From Dehalococcoidales bacterium (GTDB taxonomy: Bacteria; Chloroflexota; Dehalococcoidia; Dehalococcoidales; GCA-2688105), in NCBI GenBank assembly GCA_030640255.1, contig DAOWJS010000031.1, forward strand, positions 1 through 18,569: a DNA stretch of 18,569 nucleotides. The letters run 5' to 3'. Below, one piece after another: positions 7,187 to 14,378 of the stretch (the first letter of the stretch is position 1; every line of letters begins with the position of its first letter). The notes beneath the pieces were generated by a model. The model was not told where the DNA came from. It was given only the letters and a program-made list of their open reading frames with translations, and ran no database searches. The position numbers and the translations under genes were made by a program.

Positions 7187-7660
7187 ATGGAAATGACTGA
7201 TGAAATGAGGAAGGTCATAGATAATAGTATTGCCCATGTGGCGACTTCTTCAAGAGACGGCAAGCCTAATGTGGTTCCAGTAGGCCTTATCAGAACGATA
7301 AGTGACCGTGAGTTGCTGATCGTAGATGTGCTGTTTAGAAAGACGAGGAGGAACCTGGAGGAAAACCCCCAGATTGCAATCGCAGTTGAGGCACTAGAGG
7401 AGGGAAGAGCATATCAGCTCAAGGGGAAAGCAAAAGTTTCCACACACGGGGAGCTATATGAGAAGGCATTTGAGATCATGAGGGAACAGGATAAAGTGCG
7501 AGAAGAAAGAGCGTCAGCGTGGAAACAAAAAAGGCCTGGGCTGGCAGGAGGTTTTGATAAACTGATTGAAGCACACCACAGATTAAGGCCGAAAGCAGTC
7601 GTGCTAGTGGAGGTAGAAGAGATATACTCAACAATACCGCGCGGGATGGGGGGCGAATAG
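7187..7660 (+). CDS. Pyridoxamine 5'-phosphate oxidase-family flavin-binding split-barrel protein
   Basis: A 157-residue protein with the FMN-binding split-barrel signature near its start: AHVATSSRDGKPNVVPVG, followed by LLIVDVLFRKTRRNLEENPQIAIAVEA and YQLKGKAKVSTHGELYEKAFE. The family binds FMN, F420 or haem and includes many redox proteins that are not real PNP oxidases; the short length and missing C-terminal PNPOx dimerisation region argue against pyridoxine metabolism. Cytoplasmic. AGAGGTG lies six bases before the ATG. It sits between the first binding protein and the radical SAM gene with gaps of 26 and 45 bases, so it may supply electrons to, or reduce a product of, the radical SAM step. 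That role is inferred from position only. Confidence 0.85.
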   Translation: MEMTDEMRKVIDNSIAHVATSSRDGKPNVVPVGLIRTISDRELLIVDVLFRKTRRNLEENPQIAIAVEALEEGRAYQLKGKAKVSTHGELYEKAFEIMREQDKVREERASAWKQKRPGLAGGFDKLIEAHHRLRPKAVVLVEVEEIYSTIPRGMGGE

Positions 7661-7705
7661 GTATCATAGTTCTAATAAAGAAATCTAAAGAAAGGGGCTA
7701 AAGCA

Positions 7706-8743
7706 ATGAAGCTAACCGAGGTGTTGAGAGAGGCCAGAAAAAGACCGATCCAGAAGGAGGAGGCATTATATCTGCTGGAAAGAGCCGATAACTGGATCAG
7801 TGTGTTGGACTTGATGCAAACGGCCAGGTATGTAAGGGATCGCGAGGTGGGAAGGCTTTTTAAGCTAGAAGTGGCTATAACTTCAACCAGTGAATGCAAC
7901 ACGAACCCACCGTGTAGATACTGTGGTCAATCCAGCGAAAAGAACAAGTTTTTTAGAGAGATACTGACTCCTGAAGAAGTTGCTACGGCAGCTAAGCTCT
8001 TAGAACAAATAGGGATTCGAGCTGTTGAAGTTGGCGGAGGATGTTCAGGTAGTGGTGGAAAAGAAGCCGTTGATGCGGTAAGAGCAGTCAAATCTGTGAG
8101 CAATCTCAGTGTCTGGGTCAATGTGGGAGCAGATCTATCGGAGGAGAACATGAGAGAACTTAAGATGCTCGGCGTTGACTCAATTGCTTGCACCTTAGAA
8201 GTCTTTGATGAAACTGTGTTCAAAAAAATCAAGCCGGGAGATGATATGAATGAAAGGAAGAGGATCGCAAAGCTGATTGACAATATGGAGATCGGGCTCC
8301 GTAGCGGCATCATGATAGGTGTAGGCGAATCCCCTGAGACTACTATAGAGCACATTTTCTGGCTCAAAGATTTCAGAAATCTGGTTGGGACCGGGGTATC
8401 GGGTTTTTATCCTATTCCAGGAACGCCAATGGAAAACCATCTACCTGCAACCTCACTTAGTATAGCTAAGACTATAGCCATAATGAGGCTAATCCACCGA
8501 GATAAGGACATAGGTGGTTCCTTCGCCCGCGATGAACAACTCCAACTCTGGATATTGGCCGGGTCTAACAAAAGGATAGTTCATGGCGTGGTAAGACCTA
8601 GGATTGAAGGTGAACACTTCGCCAGACGATTCCCCGGCGATGTTATGCCAATCAGTGAGAATTTTGCGCTGTTCAACATGATCCCGACATACTCAGGAAT
8701 GATAAAAGAGGCTGGACTCGAATCAGATGTTCAAGGAGGCTAG
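7706..8743 (+). CDS. Radical SAM enzyme with CX5CX2C motif, BioB/HydE/PylB/HmdB-like
   Basis: A 345-residue enzyme. The cluster-binding motif is TSTSECNTNPPCRYCGQSS, Cys64, Cys70 and Cys73, spaced CX5CX2C rather than the usual CX3CX2C; I checked the codons. CGQSS after the third Cys, GIRAVEVGGGCSGSGG, MIGVGESPETTIEH and GFYPIPGTPMENHLPA match the barrel of the biotin synthase, HydE and PylB group, followed by a BATS-like C-terminal region. From memory, CX5CX2C is reported for HmdB, which helps build the pyridinol of the [Fe]-hydrogenase cofactor in methanogens, so this is the best named relative. No hmd or other hcg gene is visible, so I leave the symbol blank. Start ATG with AAAGGGG ten bases before. 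The stop is four bases before the second binding-protein gene, which points to co-expression with the transporter. Confidence 0.88.
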   Translation: MKLTEVLREARKRPIQKEEALYLLERADNWISVLDLMQTARYVRDREVGRLFKLEVAITSTSECNTNPPCRYCGQSSEKNKFFREILTPEEVATAAKLLEQIGIRAVEVGGGCSGSGGKEAVDAVRAVKSVSNLSVWVNVGADLSEENMRELKMLGVDSIACTLEVFDETVFKKIKPGDDMNERKRIAKLIDNMEIGLRSGIMIGVGESPETTIEHIFWLKDFRNLVGTGVSGFYPIPGTPMENHLPATSLSIAKTIAIMRLIHRDKDIGGSFARDEQLQLWILAGSNKRIVHGVVRPRIEGEHFARRFPGDVMPISENFALFNMIPTYSGMIKEAGLESDVQGG

Positions 8744-8747
8744 AGGA

Positions 8748-10295
8748 ATGAGAGCAAAGGCAACACTAATAATAACAATTTTAGCAATGCTGGGTGGTGT
8801 GGTGGTGGGGTGTGCAGCTCCAGAGGCAGGGGTTCCCAAACAAGAACTGGTGATAGGGGTAGCACGTTACCTGCAGGATTATGGTCCGCCTCCGTGGGGC
8901 ACCGGGCCGTGGGCAGGTGTGCCCTTAGTCTACGAATCTCTTGTTCAGAGAACCCTCGATGGGGAGGTTGAGCCACTGCTCGCCGATTCATGGGAGATTT
9001 CACAGGATGGGAGGGTTTACACCTTCCAATTGAGGAAGAGGATCAGCTTCCACGATGGCACGCCTTTCAACGCCGATTCTGTGAAGTTTTCTTTTGAATA
9101 CTGTGTGGAGAGAGAGCCCGGCTTGGGAGGCGCAGAGGCAATAGAGGTGGTGGATGATTACACAGTAAAAATCATCCTCAATAAACCAAACCCTTTGTTT
9201 TTTAGCGAGATGAACTTCTACATACTGGGCCCTGCTTCTGTAGGTGAAAACGGCAAGGTAACAAAACCTGTTGGGACCGGGCCATTTATGTTTGAGGAGT
9301 ATGTCAAGGATCAATATTATACCATGGTGAGAAATCCGGATTACTGGCAAGGGGCTGTTAAGCTGGAGAAGGTAATCTTCAAAGTAATCCCGGATGTGCA
9401 TACCCGAACGATCGCCCTGGAAGCAGGCGAGGTTGACATGATCGGCATTGCTGCAGGCTCCCACCTGCCAGCCGAGGATATACCCAGGCTGAGGGATAAC
9501 CCGGCGCTTAAACTCTCGGAGAAGGTTGGATTTAGAAGCAATGTCGTTCAGTTCAATCCCGAACAGAGACTATTCTCTGATTTAAGGGTCAGGAAAGCAA
9601 TCTGCTTGGCAATCGACAAAGGAGCAATAAACAAAATCCTGGGAGAGCGGGGGATGGTAATAGATGGCCCGTTCGTTCCAGGCAGCCCCTGGTTCAATTC
9701 CAAGGTCAGCAACTATTATCCTTATAGCCTTGATGAGGCAAAAAGGCTATTGGCAACTGCCGGCTGGAAGGACACCGATGGTGATGGAGTGCTAGATAAA
9801 GGAGAGGAGCCTTTCAAGGTCACCTTTGTTACGAGCGTAGTTGCCCCGGAATGGCCAAAGATCGCCGAGATAGTGCAGGCAAATTTGAAAAACATCGGGA
9901 TCGAGGTGGAGATTCAGCAACTGGAGAAGGGGGCTCATTTCGCTGCTATTAGGAAAGGCAGGTTCGATATTACGATAAAGGTGTTCGGCGGGGCTTTACC
10001 ACCAGTGGATTTGTCACCCTATATGTCTCAGCCCATAGATCCATGGCCACCAGGCATAATAATCAAAGATGCAGACCTTGACCGACTGATTGATCGGTAT
10101 CAGACCTCGAACAACCGAGAGGAGATGATCAAAACTTGCCATGAAATACAAGAGGCTATCATGGAAAAGGCTCCAATACTATTTCACTATGTGGACTATC
10201 GCATTCCGGCGATGAATAAGAAGATATTAGGTTTCAAACCGGGACCGGACTGGTGCTCCCTCCGTCACTTATGGAAGGCGCATATTAGTGAATAG
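8748..10295 (+). CDS. ABC transporter substrate-binding lipoprotein 2 (SBP family 5)
   Basis: A 515-residue family-5 binding protein (DppA/OppA/NikA type). From the ATG at 8748 the signal peptide is short, with a lipobox VVGC and lipidated Cys at residue 22. Motifs: YTFQLRKRISFHDGTPFNA, PVGTGPFMFEEY, MVRNPDYWQG, ALEAGEVDMIG, DTDGDGVLDKGEE and a C-terminal region ending in LRHLWKAH. I chose 8748 over the upstream frame start at 8727 because AAGGAGG (8733-8739) lies eight bases before it and the N-terminus then reads as a clean lipoprotein signal. It is directly followed by the permease genes, so it is the most likely partner of this importer; binding protein 1 may share the same permeases. Ligand unknown. 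Confidence 0.93.
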   Translation: MRAKATLIITILAMLGGVVVGCAAPEAGVPKQELVIGVARYLQDYGPPPWGTGPWAGVPLVYESLVQRTLDGEVEPLLADSWEISQDGRVYTFQLRKRISFHDGTPFNADSVKFSFEYCVEREPGLGGAEAIEVVDDYTVKIILNKPNPLFFSEMNFYILGPASVGENGKVTKPVGTGPFMFEEYVKDQYYTMVRNPDYWQGAVKLEKVIFKVIPDVHTRTIALEAGEVDMIGIAAGSHLPAEDIPRLRDNPALKLSEKVGFRSNVVQFNPEQRLFSDLRVRKAICLAIDKGAINKILGERGMVIDGPFVPGSPWFNSKVSNYYPYSLDEAKRLLATAGWKDTDGDGVLDKGEEPFKVTFVTSVVAPEWPKIAEIVQANLKNIGIEVEIQQLEKGAHFAAIRKGRFDITIKVFGGALPPVDLSPYMSQPIDPWPPGIIIKDADLDRLIDRYQTSNNREEMIKTCHEIQEAIMEKAPILFHYVDYRIPAMNKKILGFKPGPDWCSLRHLWKAHISE

Positions 10296-10297
10296 CA

Positions 10298-11242
10298 ATG
10301 TTAAGATACATCCTAAAGCGATTGCTGTTAATGCTCGCCATAGTACTGGGGGTAACGGTGCTCACCTTCTCCCTGATGCACTTTACCCCCGGTGATCCCG
10401 CCGAAATGATAGCCATCGCCCGATATGGAATGGAGGATTTGACTCAAGAGGGGATAGAATGGATAAGGATACAAGAAGGTCTGGACGCTCCAGTGTGGGT
10501 CCAGTATGGCAGATGGCTGAACCATGTGATACACGGTGACCTCGGTCGCAGCTTGATAGATGGCGGACTGGTCTCAAAAGATATCATGTACCGGTTCCCA
10601 GCTACCCTCCAGCTTGCCCTGGCGAGCATGATAGTATCTCTTGTCATAGCAATTCCTGTCGGGATACTTTCGGCAGTCAAGCAAAACTCAGCGATGGATT
10701 ACCTCGGCATGACCGGCGCACTTATAGGGGTTTCCATGCCCAATTTCTGGCTGGGGCTGCTTCTAGTCCTTTTCTTTTCAGTGTATCTGGGCTGGTTTCC
10801 CGTATGCGGGAAAGGAGGGATAGAGCATTTGATATTACCTGTGGTAACGCTGGGGACGGGTATGGCAGCCATTACCACTAGGCTCACCCGGTCGAGCATG
10901 TTGGAGGTGCTAAGGCAGAATTATATCCGGACAGCCAGAGCGAAGGGGCTTGCGGAGAAGCTTGTTATCGGAAAACACGCCTTTAAGAACGCCATGATTC
11001 CGGTGGTTACTATCATCGGGTTGCAATTTGCTTTCCTTCTTGAGGGGACAGTCATCGTGGAGACAATTTTCGCTTGGCCAGGGATAGGCAGGCTGCTGGT
11101 GGACTCGATCTTTGCCCGGGATTTTGCCGTGATCCAGGGATGCGCCCTGGTCATCGCTACGATTTTCGTCCTGGTCAATCTCGCAGTCGATATTTCCTAT
11201 GCTTATCTCGACCCCCGAATTCGATATGAGAGGAGAGCATAG
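10298..11242 (+). CDS. ABC transporter permease, DppB/OppB/NikB family
   Basis: A 314-residue inner-membrane permease. The N-terminus MLRYILKRLLLMLAIVLGVTV is the usual first membrane segment of this family, followed by FTPGDPAE, a periplasmic loop with GDLGRSL, and four or five further hydrophobic stretches. The cytoplasmic EAA-type coupling loop is YIRTARAKGLAEKLVIGKHAFKNA, which contacts the ATPases. The C-terminus is YLDPRIRYERR, as is typical. It starts two bases after the preceding stop with no clear Shine-Dalgarno sequence, so translation is probably coupled. It forms the pore with the next gene product. Length and layout are normal for the family. Confidence 0.94.
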   Translation: MLRYILKRLLLMLAIVLGVTVLTFSLMHFTPGDPAEMIAIARYGMEDLTQEGIEWIRIQEGLDAPVWVQYGRWLNHVIHGDLGRSLIDGGLVSKDIMYRFPATLQLALASMIVSLVIAIPVGILSAVKQNSAMDYLGMTGALIGVSMPNFWLGLLLVLFFSVYLGWFPVCGKGGIEHLILPVVTLGTGMAAITTRLTRSSMLEVLRQNYIRTARAKGLAEKLVIGKHAFKNAMIPVVTIIGLQFAFLLEGTVIVETIFAWPGIGRLLVDSIFARDFAVIQGCALVIATIFVLVNLAVDISYAYLDPRIRYERRA

Positions 11243-11259
11243 GCATAGAGGGCGTCGCT

Positions 11260-12144
11260 GTGGAAAGAGCTATACCGGCAAGGGAAAAGGTCAGTCCCTA
11301 TATCCTTGAGGTCGTTGATGGACTTAAGGAGAACAGGCTGGCGGTGGTCGGTCTGGCGATTGTGGTCTCTCTAGTATTGATGGCGATTCTCGCCCCTTTC
11401 ATTGTCCCCCATGACCCCATTGAGCTGCATCTTGACCTTCGTCTCCTTTCCCCCTCCTGGCAATACCCTTTGGGGACGGACGACCTGGGACGGTGCATCC
11501 TGAGCCGACTGATATATGGCACCCGTGTCTCGCTTCAGGTAGGCGTGATGGTTGTGGGGATAACCGCCATTTCAGGCAGCCTCCTCGGCCTTACCGCCGG
11601 ATACTTAGGAGGGATTATTGATGAGATTATTATGCGGATTGTGGATGTGCTTCTGGCATTCCCAGGGCTCATACTGGCCCTGGTTATCGCCGGACTCCTT
11701 GGGCCGGGGCTCTTCAATGTCATGCTTGCCCTTTCAGTTGTGGGCTGGACGAGATACGCCCGGGTAGTGCGGGGATGTGTCCTTTCAGCAAAGGAAAGAG
11801 GCTTTGTGGAGGCAGCCAGAGCGATTGGCAGCAGCAACTTCTATATTATGTTCCGTCATGTTCTGCCAGAGGCACTTTCGCCGGTTATCGTGATGTCAAC
11901 GCTGGGCATGGGCTGGACGATCCTGTCAGCGGCAGCCTTGAGCTTCCTCGGTCTCGGCGCTCAGCCACCGATGCCAGAATGGGGGTCGATGCTGAATAGC
12001 GGCCGAGCCTTCCTGCGGGTAGCACCGCATCTCATTACCTTCCCAGGATTGGCGATAATGGTAACGGTTCTGGCTTTCAACTTCCTCGGTGATGGACTCA
12101 GGGATGCTTTGGATCCCAGGCAGAAAAAGAGAGTGGAGATATAA
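11260..12144 (+). CDS. ABC transporter permease, DppC/OppC/NikC family
   Basis: A 294-residue permease and heterodimer partner of the preceding one. Family landmarks: an N-terminal LKENRLAVVGLAIV segment, IVPHDPIE, the YPLGTDDLGRCILSRLIYGTRVSL stretch, TAGYLGGIIDEIIMRIVDVLLAFPGLI, the coupling loop FVEAARAIGSSNFYIMFRHVLPEA, and SFLGLGAQPPMPEWGSML with a final FNFLGDGLRDALDPR. About six membrane segments. It starts at GTG with AGAGGG seven bases upstream. Nothing unusual in length or order; the ligand cannot be told from the permease. Confidence 0.94.
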   Translation: MERAIPAREKVSPYILEVVDGLKENRLAVVGLAIVVSLVLMAILAPFIVPHDPIELHLDLRLLSPSWQYPLGTDDLGRCILSRLIYGTRVSLQVGVMVVGITAISGSLLGLTAGYLGGIIDEIIMRIVDVLLAFPGLILALVIAGLLGPGLFNVMLALSVVGWTRYARVVRGCVLSAKERGFVEAARAIGSSNFYIMFRHVLPEALSPVIVMSTLGMGWTILSAAALSFLGLGAQPPMPEWGSMLNSGRAFLRVAPHLITFPGLAIMVTVLAFNFLGDGLRDALDPRQKKRVEI

Positions 12145-12147
12145 GCA

Positions 12148-13080
12148 GTGGATTTACTTCAGATCAGCAATTTGTATGTGAACTTCACTACCAAAGCAGG
12201 GGTGGTGCGAGCTTCGGACGGGGTGAACCTGGAGATAAAGCAGGGTGAGTCTTTATGCTTGGTGGGAGAATCTGGCTGTGGGAAGACCATTGTAGCACTC
12301 GGCATAATGCGCCTCCTTCCGCAGAATGCTCAGATAAGCGGTAAGATATGGTTTAAGGGAAAGGAACTTCTTTCACTGGGAAAAGAGGAGATGCGTCGGA
12401 TAAGGGGCCGGGAGATTGCCATGATATTCGAGCAGCCGGCAACCTGTCTGGATCCCGTTTTCACCGTTGGCGACCAGATCGCTGAGGCGATGAGAGTTCA
12501 TGAGAGGTGTTCTGGGAAGGAGTCTAAGGAAAAGGCCATTGACCTGATGGAGATGGTAGAGATTCCTTCACCTCAGAAAAGATTCAAGCAGTATCCTCAT
12601 GAGTTCAGTGGGGGAATGCAGCAAAGGGCGATGATCGCCATTGCCCTGTCATATAATCCCTCTCTGCTTATCGCCGATGAACCAATGACATTCCTTGATG
12701 TTACTATCCAGGCGCAGATCATGGAACTTCTCAAGGATTTAGTCTCTAAATTTAGAACATCCCTCCTTTTGATAACCCATGACCTCGGCGTCGCCGCCGA
12801 GATGTGCGATGGCGTTGCCGTGATGTATGCTGGGGAGATTGTGGAAAAGGGGCGTGTAAGCGAGGTCTTCAAATATCCGAAGCATCCCTATACCAAAGCC
12901 CTGCTTGGGGCGATCTCAAATGATGGACTGAAACCGATAAAGGGCTCGGTTCCAGAGCTTACCAGCCTTCCCAGCGGGTGCAAGTTCCATCCCCGCTGCC
13001 CTCTAGTAAGGGATGTGTGCCGAGAAGCGAGGCCGGAAATGAAAAACGGAGTGAGGTGTCACCTATGGGAGAAAAGCTAA
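12148..13080 (+). CDS. ABC transporter ATP-binding protein, DppD/OppD/NikD family
   Basis: A 310-residue ATPase subunit. Walker A GESGCGKT (40-47), signature FSGGMQQ (153-159), Walker B LLIADE with catalytic Glu178, D-loop FLDV and switch His211 are all present. The C-terminal oligopeptide-transporter domain has GCKFHPRCPLVRDVC and a later Cys; in some relatives these cysteines have been described as binding an iron-sulfur cluster. The Q-loop is odd: relatives read FQEP, but here the DNA gives FEQP, so position 95 is Glu and 96 is Gln. It starts at GTG with GGAGAT about eight bases before. Its 3' end overlaps the next ATPase gene by 16 bases. It probably powers import with the second ATPase as a heterodimer. 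Confidence 0.93.
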   Translation: MDLLQISNLYVNFTTKAGVVRASDGVNLEIKQGESLCLVGESGCGKTIVALGIMRLLPQNAQISGKIWFKGKELLSLGKEEMRRIRGREIAMIFEQPATCLDPVFTVGDQIAEAMRVHERCSGKESKEKAIDLMEMVEIPSPQKRFKQYPHEFSGGMQQRAMIAIALSYNPSLLIADEPMTFLDVTIQAQIMELLKDLVSKFRTSLLLITHDLGVAAEMCDGVAVMYAGEIVEKGRVSEVFKYPKHPYTKALLGAISNDGLKPIKGSVPELTSLPSGCKFHPRCPLVRDVCREARPEMKNGVRCHLWEKS

Positions 13081-14015
13081 TTGAGGTCAAGAATCTCAAG
13101 AAATACTTCTCCAGCGGCATCTTCCGAAAAAGCTATGTTAAGGCTGTTGATGGAGTTTCCTTTGAGATACGGAAAGGAGAAACCTTCGCCCTGGTTGGGG
13201 AGAGCGGCTGTGGAAAGTCCACTGTGGGAAGGTGTACGTTACGCCTTGTCGAACCCACTTCTGGAGAGGTGTATTTCAAGGGCATAGACATTTTGGGCTT
13301 GAACAGGGAGCTTAGGGATTTGAGGCGAAAAATGCAGATAATCTTTCAGGACGCCGATGGTTCCCTGAATCCCCGGATGAGGATCCTCGAACTTCTCGTG
13401 GAACCTCTCAGGGTCCATGGGCTCCTCAACGGAAGGGGGATGGCGGAGGCCTTAAGGCTCCTTGAGCTGGTGAACCTCACTCCTGATCTCCTCGGTCGCT
13501 ATCCTCACGAACTATCCGGTGGGCAGCGACAGAGGGTCGGGATAGCCAGGGCAATAACTTTAAACCCTGAATTCATCGTCGCCGACGAGCCGGCTGCATC
13601 TTTAGACCTTTCGGTGCAGGCACAGATGCTAGACCTGATGAAAAGGCTTCAGGGAGAGTTTGGGATGGGGTATCTCTTTATTTCCCATAACGTTAACATT
13701 GTGAGGCTCATGGCCGAGAGGATTGCCGTGATGTATTTGGGGAAGTTTGTTGAGGTTGGGGATACAAGAAAAATATTCAATGGAGCAGCTCACCCCTACA
13801 CCCAAGCCCTTCTCTCCGCGGTTCCAACCACTGACCCATCAGCTAGGCAAAACAGGATAGTCCTAGAGGGTGAAATCCCCAGCCCCATAAATCCGCCATC
13901 AGGGTGCAGATTTCATCCCCGCTGCCCTGAGGCCAAGGCAGTCTGCTCTGAGGTTGAGCCTGCCCTTCAGGATACCGGGAGTGGTCACTTGGTGGCCTGC
14001 CACTTTGCCTCGTGA
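13065..14015 (+). CDS. ABC transporter ATP-binding protein, DppF/OppF/NikE family
   Basis: A 316-residue ATPase. Walker A GESGCGKST (45-53), a normal Q-loop with Gln95 (IIFQDADGSLNPRM), signature LSGGQRQR (150-157), Walker B IVADE with catalytic Glu175, D-loop SLDLSVQAQ, switch His208 and the C-terminal SGCRFHPRCP domain with further Cys. Unlike its partner, all nucleotide-binding motifs are canonical. I chose ATG 13065, with GAGGTG about seven bases upstream and the family-typical start KLIEVKNLKKYF right after; the longer frame from 12978 would overlap the partner gene by about 100 bases. This is the last gene of the operon; the convergent valS ends 364 bases further on. Confidence 0.93.
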   Translation: MGEKLIEVKNLKKYFSSGIFRKSYVKAVDGVSFEIRKGETFALVGESGCGKSTVGRCTLRLVEPTSGEVYFKGIDILGLNRELRDLRRKMQIIFQDADGSLNPRMRILELLVEPLRVHGLLNGRGMAEALRLLELVNLTPDLLGRYPHELSGGQRQRVGIARAITLNPEFIVADEPAASLDLSVQAQMLDLMKRLQGEFGMGYLFISHNVNIVRLMAERIAVMYLGKFVEVGDTRKIFNGAAHPYTQALLSAVPTTDPSARQNRIVLEGEIPSPINPPSGCRFHPRCPEAKAVCSEVEPALQDTGSGHLVACHFAS

Positions 14016-14378
14016 ACCGTAACTTGTCTCGACTCATCCCTACTGTTTAGGTATAAGCGTTGCGGCAAACTGGTAGCAACTTGATGCTCAGTTATCACTG
14101 GCAGGGAATGGTTGTGTATGTCTTGCGCCCATCCTTTTTTGCCAACATCCTCTACTTCAGTCTGCCTTGATTAAAGAAGCATATCACAGCGCTCAGCCGT
14201 TGCAGGGCGATAACACTCCTTGGTTGAAATATCCGATTTGATTACAGAGTCTCTTCCTTTAGCGGAACCAGTTATGATTTTGGAGAGAGAAATGGAATTG
14301 AACAGAATGGACTTCTGTAAGAAATTTCCACCAGTTATGGGCCGCAGCCGGGAAAACCTAGGACGCTATCAACTATTT
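14016..14378. other. Convergent intergenic region
   Basis: 363 bases between the ATPase gene and the end of valS, with no supportable gene. A hairpin is possible at 14068-14093: AACTG, two unpaired bases, AGCA, a 6-base loop, TGCT and CAGTT. It has no T-run and is at best a weak terminator. An 80-codon plus-strand frame at 14220-14462 lacks a ribosome-binding site and runs into valS, so I do not call it. Confidence 0.5.

Noticed and set aside
7187..7660. Pyridoxine/pyridoxamine 5'-phosphate oxidase (pdxH)
   Set aside because: Too short and without the C-terminal PNPOx region; only the flavin split-barrel fold is supported.
7927..8367. Minus-strand frame opposite the radical SAM gene
   Set aside because: Antisense to well-conserved radical SAM motifs and without a ribosome-binding site.
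7706..8743. Biotin synthase (bioB)
   Set aside because: The Cys spacing is CX5CX2C rather than CX3CX2C, and no biotin gene is adjacent.
14068..14093. Rho-independent terminator after the operon
   Set aside because: The hairpin has a bulge and no T-run, so it is noted only as a possible structure.
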